This document shows, one piece after another, positions 59,160 to 64,000 of a stretch of DNA of 64,000 bases. The stretch covers positions 1,178,001 through 1,242,000 of the forward strand of contig OY783214.1 of the NCBI GenBank assembly GCA_963678705.1. Reading direction: 5' to 3'. This DNA is from Panorpa germanica (lineage: Eukaryota > Arthropoda > Insecta > Mecoptera > Panorpidae). Position 1 is the stretch's first letter. Every line of letters starts with the position of its first letter. The position numbers were made by a program, and so were the translations under genes. Under the pieces are notes generated by a model that did not search any database, was not told where the DNA came from, and was given only the letters and a program-made list of their open reading frames with translations.

Positions 59160-62100
59160 TTTCTTTTCAAAGTACATCCGCAATTGATTTAACTCTTTGC
59201 TAACCACAAATACCATCGATACTAGAATGGTCCGTCCTACCAGATTTATATGAAAGTAATCATTTTGCAATTCTTCGCAAACTTCAAATCTTAAACAATA
59301 CAACAGATATGAACTGGTCGGAATTAAAATGGAACATCTCCAAAGCGGATTGAAATCTATATGTTGAAGAAATAACCAATAATAACATAACATTTATCGA
59401 AGATGATCACATAGATATAATAACACAATCTATTAGTTCCAAGATATTACAGTTTTAAAAAGCGAAAATTAGCTCACACAAACCGAAACTACTTTATTGA
59501 AATGAGTCATGTGATAGTGCTGTTAAAGTAACAGCTTTTAACAGATACGTCACAAAACTGTAGAACTTTTTGTTAAATTCAACAAATTAAGAGCAGTAGC
59601 ATAACAAACCATAAAGCAAGCAAGGAAACAATAATAGATCTCTCAATATCTCTGCTTAAAATATGTCATTAAAACATAATTTCTTCATTAAAAGAAATAG
59701 TTGATTTATTAGGTAAATATTTCTATCTTAACTTTAGCAGTTCTGAATATTTAACACAATTTGAAGAACACATAGCAGGAGAAACATGTATAGAAATAAA
59801 CTTATCATCTGACAATAGTGAAACATATAATACTCCAATCTTTTTAGACGAACTGGAATCAGCACACTAAAATTGTAAACTATAAAGTCCAGGTCCAGAC
59901 AATATTCACAAGTACTTTATAAAAATCTACTTGCTGAAATAAGTTATCCTAAAATTCTTAAATCATATCTGTATCTATGACTTATTTCCAACAGAATGAA
60001 AAAAGCAAATATTTTACCAGTTTCAAAATTCGGAGAAGACGCAACCAATATCAATAGCTACATACCCATATCTTTAACGAACATCTTGTGTAAATTATTA
60101 GAAAAAATCATCAATGATAGTCTTATATATAACTTGGAAACAAAAAATCTATTAGTACCTAGACAAAGTGGATTTCGTAAGCGTCAATCTACACTGGATC
60201 AAATAGTTAATCTGAAAACGGAAATACTCAATAACTTTGCAAATAACCGAAAAACTTACGATCACAAGAATTCTTACTAGAAAATAGTATTCTTTAAGGT
60301 TCAGTTCTTAATGTAACATTGTTACTAAATTCAATAAACAATATAATCAATACATTAAAAATCCCGTGAAAACAGGCCTTTATGCCGACGACTTAGTTAT
60401 TTACTGCAGCAACAAGGATATAGGAATAGCTCAAAGAAAACTTTAATCAACTCTCAACTGCTTAAAATACTGGTCTAATAAAACAGGATATACATTTTAT
60501 ACCACCAAAATCAATGCATTCTTTTTAAGAAATCACCGAAAGCTTATTTGTTTTCCAAGACTGACAATATTTAACGAAGAACTTGTATATACATGCAAAG
60601 ATTCTTATTTGGGTATGACTTTTGATGAAAAATTATCATGGGTCAATCATATCAAAAATTTAAAAACAAAATGTAGTACTGTCATATACGTTATAAAAGT
60701 TATATAATACAATAATTGGAGTAAAGGCCAGAAAACACTAATGCATATTTTTCAAACTTTGATCCGCTCTAAAATAGATTACGATGGAATTAAATATCAA
60801 ACTGCAACTGAAAACATTCTCAAAGTCATCGACAGTATTTATAATGATTGTTTGAGACTAGCCACTGGTGCATTTAGAACATCTCCCGTAAAGAGTTTAT
60901 ATGCCATAAGTGTAGAACTACCGCCTTCTCCTAGACGAGGGCAACTATCTCTAAATTATGCATCAGTCATATCGAATCCCACTAACATAAATTCCAGAAT
61001 TACAGTATCTCCTCAAGATGCTTTATTATACCACAGAAACTCTAACCCGAAAAAACCGCTTCTAATCAGATTAAAAATCTCAAAGATAAACATTCTTTAT
61101 CTGACATAAGAACAATTCCAGAAATCTTTAATAGCGTCGCACCATGGATCATAAGAGTCTAGACTAAGTCTATAGACTTTACTTTGTCAAAAATGACTAA
61201 AAGTAATAACAATCCTACCATTTACAGGTCCGTACTAAATAGTATTTTGGAAGAATACCAAGATTCCATTAAAGTCTATACAGATGGAACCAAATTACAG
61301 GATGAGACAGCTTGCGCCTATATAATTAAAGATCCAATTGCAAAAATCAAACAAGACGCAAGAAACAGTAGTTTTACGTCTGAATTATATGCAATAAAAA
61401 AAAGTTTACAAGTCATCATATTAACAAACAACAAAAGGAATGTACTAATTTTATCCGATTCTATTGGCCATAGAGACTCTTTATACCAACCGTCCAATAG
61501 TTCAAACCATCAACCGTCTTATTCACAACCTTTATATTAAGCAAGTAGAAGCTGAATTTTCATGGGTTCCCTCTCACACCAGTATCACACGAAACGAGCA
61601 AGTTGATAATTATGCTAAAGAAGCAATTCATTCAGGACGCATTCTAGAAGAAACAATAATAACATGTTCAGATTGAAACAGCTAAATCAAAAATGTAATA
61701 GTTTGTTCATGGAAAAAAAATGGAGTGAATAAAATGATAACAAATTAAGGCAAGCCATCAATTTGCAATAAATAATAATAATAATAATAAATAATAATAA
61801 ATGATAATAATAAATAATAATAAATAATAAATTCCAATGGCAAAAAGAATGGAGTAAAGAAAATGATAACAAATTAAAGGAAGCCATCAATGAATAATAT
61901 TAATAATAATAAATAATAATAAGTAATAATAAATAATAAATTCCAATGGCAAAAATAATGGAGTAAAGAAAATGATAACAAAAATAAGGGAAGCCATCAA
62001 TTTGCAAACAAGAATTACCGGACGGAATAAATAGAAGACTGGAAGTTGTGATATGTAGACTCATGATAGGTCATACAAATTATACTCATAAATACTTATT

Positions 62101-62302
62101 CAAAAGAGAATCACAATCAATATGTGTACAATGCAACAACCCACTAACGGAAAAGCATATCATTTTCCAATGCTCAAAATACTCTTCTGTTAGACAAGAA
62201 TGTAATATGCCTCAGGAGTATAGACTGATATATAAAAGCAAAGAAAATCTGAAAAACCTTATTGAGTTTATAAACAAAACCAATTTAATATCTTTATTTT
62301 AA
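59160..62302 (+). CDS. I-clade LINE ORF2 remnant (RT, RNase H, Cys-rich end)
   Basis: The endonuclease is reduced to its last part near 59200-59300. Reverse transcriptase is seen at 59996-60280 (INSYIPISLTNILCKLLEKI, RQSGFRKRQSTLDQIVNLKT), then GLYADDLVIYCSNKD with the catalytic YADD near 60385, then SYLGMTFDEKLSWVNHIKNL. RNase H is at 61250-61680 (IKVYTDGTKLQDETACAYII, then SELYAIKKSLQVI and FSWVPSHTSI). The C-terminal block at 62048-62302 (RLMIGHTNYTHKYLFKRESQ with CVQCNNPLTEKHIIFQC) is typical of I elements. Many frame breaks and stops, plus an internal repeat expansion at 61715-61985. Confidence 0.7.
61715..61985 (+). repeat. Triplicated ORF2 segment with (AAT)n expansions
   Basis: A 45-base ORF2 segment (tggagtaaagaaaatgataa, then caaattaaaggaagccatca) occurs three times, near 61721, 61850 and 61960. 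(AAT)/(AATA)n runs separate the copies. The repeat and the intervening coding fragment seem to have been amplified together. Confidence 0.75.
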
Positions 62303-62310
62303 ATATATCT

Positions 62311-63065
62311 ATAAGTTGTATATTATGAATTGTATATTGTAAATGTTTTTAAATATGCTCTTTAAGTGCTAATAAGTTTTAAAAGTTGATGCTTTAAAAA
62401 TGAATTATTAAAATATTACTGGAGTCATACAATACTTCAGGATATAAAATACTATAATATATTATTACTATTACTTTAAGTCATTTTTATCATTATATAA
62501 GAGCATTTCAGAACCCAATGGTATTAAGTTTATTAAAGAATATATAGAAAATATTATTACCAAAGTTGATTGATTTGTAAATAATTTTATGATTTTCATT
62601 ATAACCCCCTTTGTGAAGTTTTATAATAAACTGAAATACCGAATTTGTTTCGAAATAGCGAAACAAAACTAACATGTAGTTCACGTACAAATTTATAGTT
62701 ACCTCATAGAAAACGAGATATTTGCCAGAAAACGATATTTGTTTAATTTATCATCGAATATCCTTACTAGTAAACACTTGATGTTATTAATCTTTTTAAC
62801 TAGTCTTCAAAACATCAAAACAAAACTTCATGATTTCCATGAAGCTTCAGCTAAAAATTTAGATTTCATTCCGAGGTTTACTAAAGGTATGAAGATCTTT
62901 CTTAAATATACTATGTGTTTTAATATACATCTAATGATTTGCAAAATTAATTATAAATTCATAATTCGGCTTGATCTAATAGGAAAGTAGATCAATTTTG
63001 AAAATGGTATTGATAAATTTACTGTAAAACATGTTTTGCATCCGGAATAAGGTAGAAATACTCAC
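62311..63065. other. Intron sequence, nothing recognised
   Basis: AT-rich, downstream of the LINE end and 3' of the 63066 exon on the minus strand. The short open frames here show no family resemblance. Confidence 0.45.
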
Positions 63066-63139
63066 CTGTCGGAATTCCCCATGTATTAAGAAGTGCGAGT
63101 TCTCTGTTGTTTTCAACGAAATGGTCAATATTAAACTCT
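63066..63139 (-). CDS. ABCA transporter, exon 1 of the set (luminal-to-helix joint)
   Basis: The 74-bp exon has a pyrimidine-rich acceptor (tatttttcAG before 63139) and a strong donor (G|GTGAGT after 63066). In the phase that fits exon 46572-46787 it reads EFNIDHFVENNRELALLNTW then GIPTG and continues LILFLFSR. That would be the end of the large luminal domain running into the membrane helices, as in ABCA proteins. Support comes from splice signals and phase rather than from conserved residues, so it is less secure than the 46572 exon. A possible preceding exon ending at 63198 (GCG|GTAAGC) was seen but not accepted. Confidence 0.5.
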
Positions 63140-63284
63140 CTGAAAAATAGTATGAATTATTATCCATAAAAGTACAGAAAGAAATGGTTGCTTACCGCTA
63201 AGCAAATAAAAGCTTCCATTTAAGCTTAAGATACATTGTTTAAATTTCTTTAAAGTCGCAAGATATCACTGCAAATGTGATCAG

Positions 63285-64000
63285 ATGCATTTTTACGAAA
63301 ACGAACGCGTCTTTTCGTTCGTAAGAAAGTTTATGAACTGTATGAACCGAATCCAAGAAGACATATCTTCTCGCGCGTACAACAGAAGCTCAAACACGAA
63401 GCATTGCTGTTTCACACCAATTAACCAACGGAGTGTCCCTTATGCACAAATAGTTAAAGGAAATAGACCAGTAGAGCTAACGGAAACACATACCAATATA
63501 GACATCCTTAACCAACCTGATATGATGCCAATGATGCAACAGGTATTTGACAGAATAGAAAATATGTTTGAGCAAATAATAGACAAGGTAATGGATTGAA
63601 AAATTGATTTACTCATGACGAAGCTAACATGCAAATGAAATGGCTACTTCTCTAAGAATTGTCGATTATAATGCCAACAGCTTCACTGAACGCAAACAAG
63701 AACTAGAAATGTACTTAAAAACCAACAATATTTACGTGACACTCATAGCAGAAACCAGGTTTACCAACACGAAGTTTTTTCGAATACGGGATTAATCTAT
63801 TTATATAACACATCTTCCATCTGTGAACGCTAAAGGTGGTGCTGCAGTGATAATTAAAAGCATTATTAAGCATCATATGCTGCCAAAATATAAAGAAATT
63901 TATTTGCAAGCCTCGACAATAGTTATAAATGATACAATAGGTCATTTAATAATCTCTGCCAAATACTGTCCAACTAGGCGTTTTTATTTAATATTTGAAT
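63285..64000 (+). mobile_element. Jockey-clade LINE (ORF1 end, ORF2 start), runs off the window
   Basis: The frame 63285-63599 ends with a Met/Gln-rich tail (NQPDMMPMMQQVFDRIENMF) like Jockey ORF1 C-termini. A second frame opens near 63650 with SLRIVDYNANSFTERKQELE, then TNNIYVTLIAETRFTNTKFF and GGAAVIIKSIIKHH. This is the N-terminal part of the apurinic-type endonuclease of ORF2, whose start normally reads 'WNANGL..(H/R)..EL' and whose catalytic 'SETH' is AETR here. The loss of SETH and a stop near 63795 show decay. The element is cut by the window edge. Confidence 0.65.

Larger units (their letters stand above)
53141..62310 (+). mobile_element. I-clade LINE, near full span, split by copia and mariner
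   Basis: ORF1 begins at 53485. It is interrupted by a copia fossil (about 53791-57266), resumes briefly at 57268, is interrupted by mariner (57311-58581), and resumes to about 59057 with zinc knuckles. ORF2 remnants follow to 62302: end of endonuclease, reverse transcriptase, RNase H and a Cys-rich end. An RNase H domain plus the C-terminal 'GHT..TH.YLF' block point to the I clade. The left limit is a guess. The element is heavily decayed. Without its two guests it would be about 4.4 kb, shorter than a full I element because most of the endonuclease is missing. Confidence 0.7.

Noticed and set aside
63198-63284. Possible further ABCA exon ending at GCG|GTAAGC
   Set aside because: In the phase required by the 63066-63139 exon it meets a stop just before the donor. 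Another acceptor choice opens the frame, but then no convincing start of the exon is found.

Overview
The window looks like AT-rich, repeat-laden nuclear DNA of an insect: spliced coding sequence with GT-AG introns, R1-, Jockey- and I-type LINEs, mariner, Helitrons, Ty3/gypsy and copia fossils, a tRNA-derived SINE and long (TA)n tracts. The order is not certain; several repeats resemble ones I associate with Hymenoptera, but that is an impression. Nothing bacterial or organellar is visible.

The only host gene I can defend is on the minus strand and spans most of the window. Five exons (63066-63139, 46572-46787, 32022-32144, 21672-21920, 18249-18388) each have acceptor and donor signals, apart from an open 3' end on the last. 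They join in a consistent phase and together read like one membrane half of an ABCA (ABC subfamily A) transporter. Its introns are about 16.3, 14.4, 10.1 and 3.3 kb, and nearly everything else in 18-63 kb is transposon debris inside them. The ATPase domains are not seen; they should lie beyond the window or in unrecognised exons.

Layout. 0-5 kb: two MITE-like elements, an 84-90 bp satellite, (TA)n tracts and one copy of an unknown dispersed repeat. 5.3-17 kb: three decayed Ty3/gypsy fossils end to end, the first carrying a 299-bp Helitron and the third a Jockey LINE. 17-24 kb: last ABCA exons, a second copy of the dispersed repeat, LINE scraps. 24.6-27.9 kb: head-to-tail Helitrons with repeated 5' ends. 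27.9-34.5 kb: decayed LINEs, a modular repeat ('repeat R'), one ABCA exon, a SINE.

35.2-44.4 kb is the most striking structure: a fold-back DNA transposon with ~1.4-1.5 kb inverted arms. Each arm holds the C-terminal part of the same unrecognised protein. The left arm carries a nested 3.55-kb element encoding an XPG/FEN1-like nuclease with a CXC zinc tail. At the centre two deleted Helitrons face each other, one keeping the C-terminal helicase half and the other the N-terminal part.

44.5-64 kb: a Jockey LINE remnant, an ABCA exon, repeat R split by a TG...CA element and an R1-type LINE, a gypsy fragment, a large I-clade LINE split by a copia fossil and a mariner, another ABCA exon, and a Jockey LINE running off the end. 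All coordinates come from reading by eye; repeat edges are good to about 10-50 bases unless terminal motifs are quoted.
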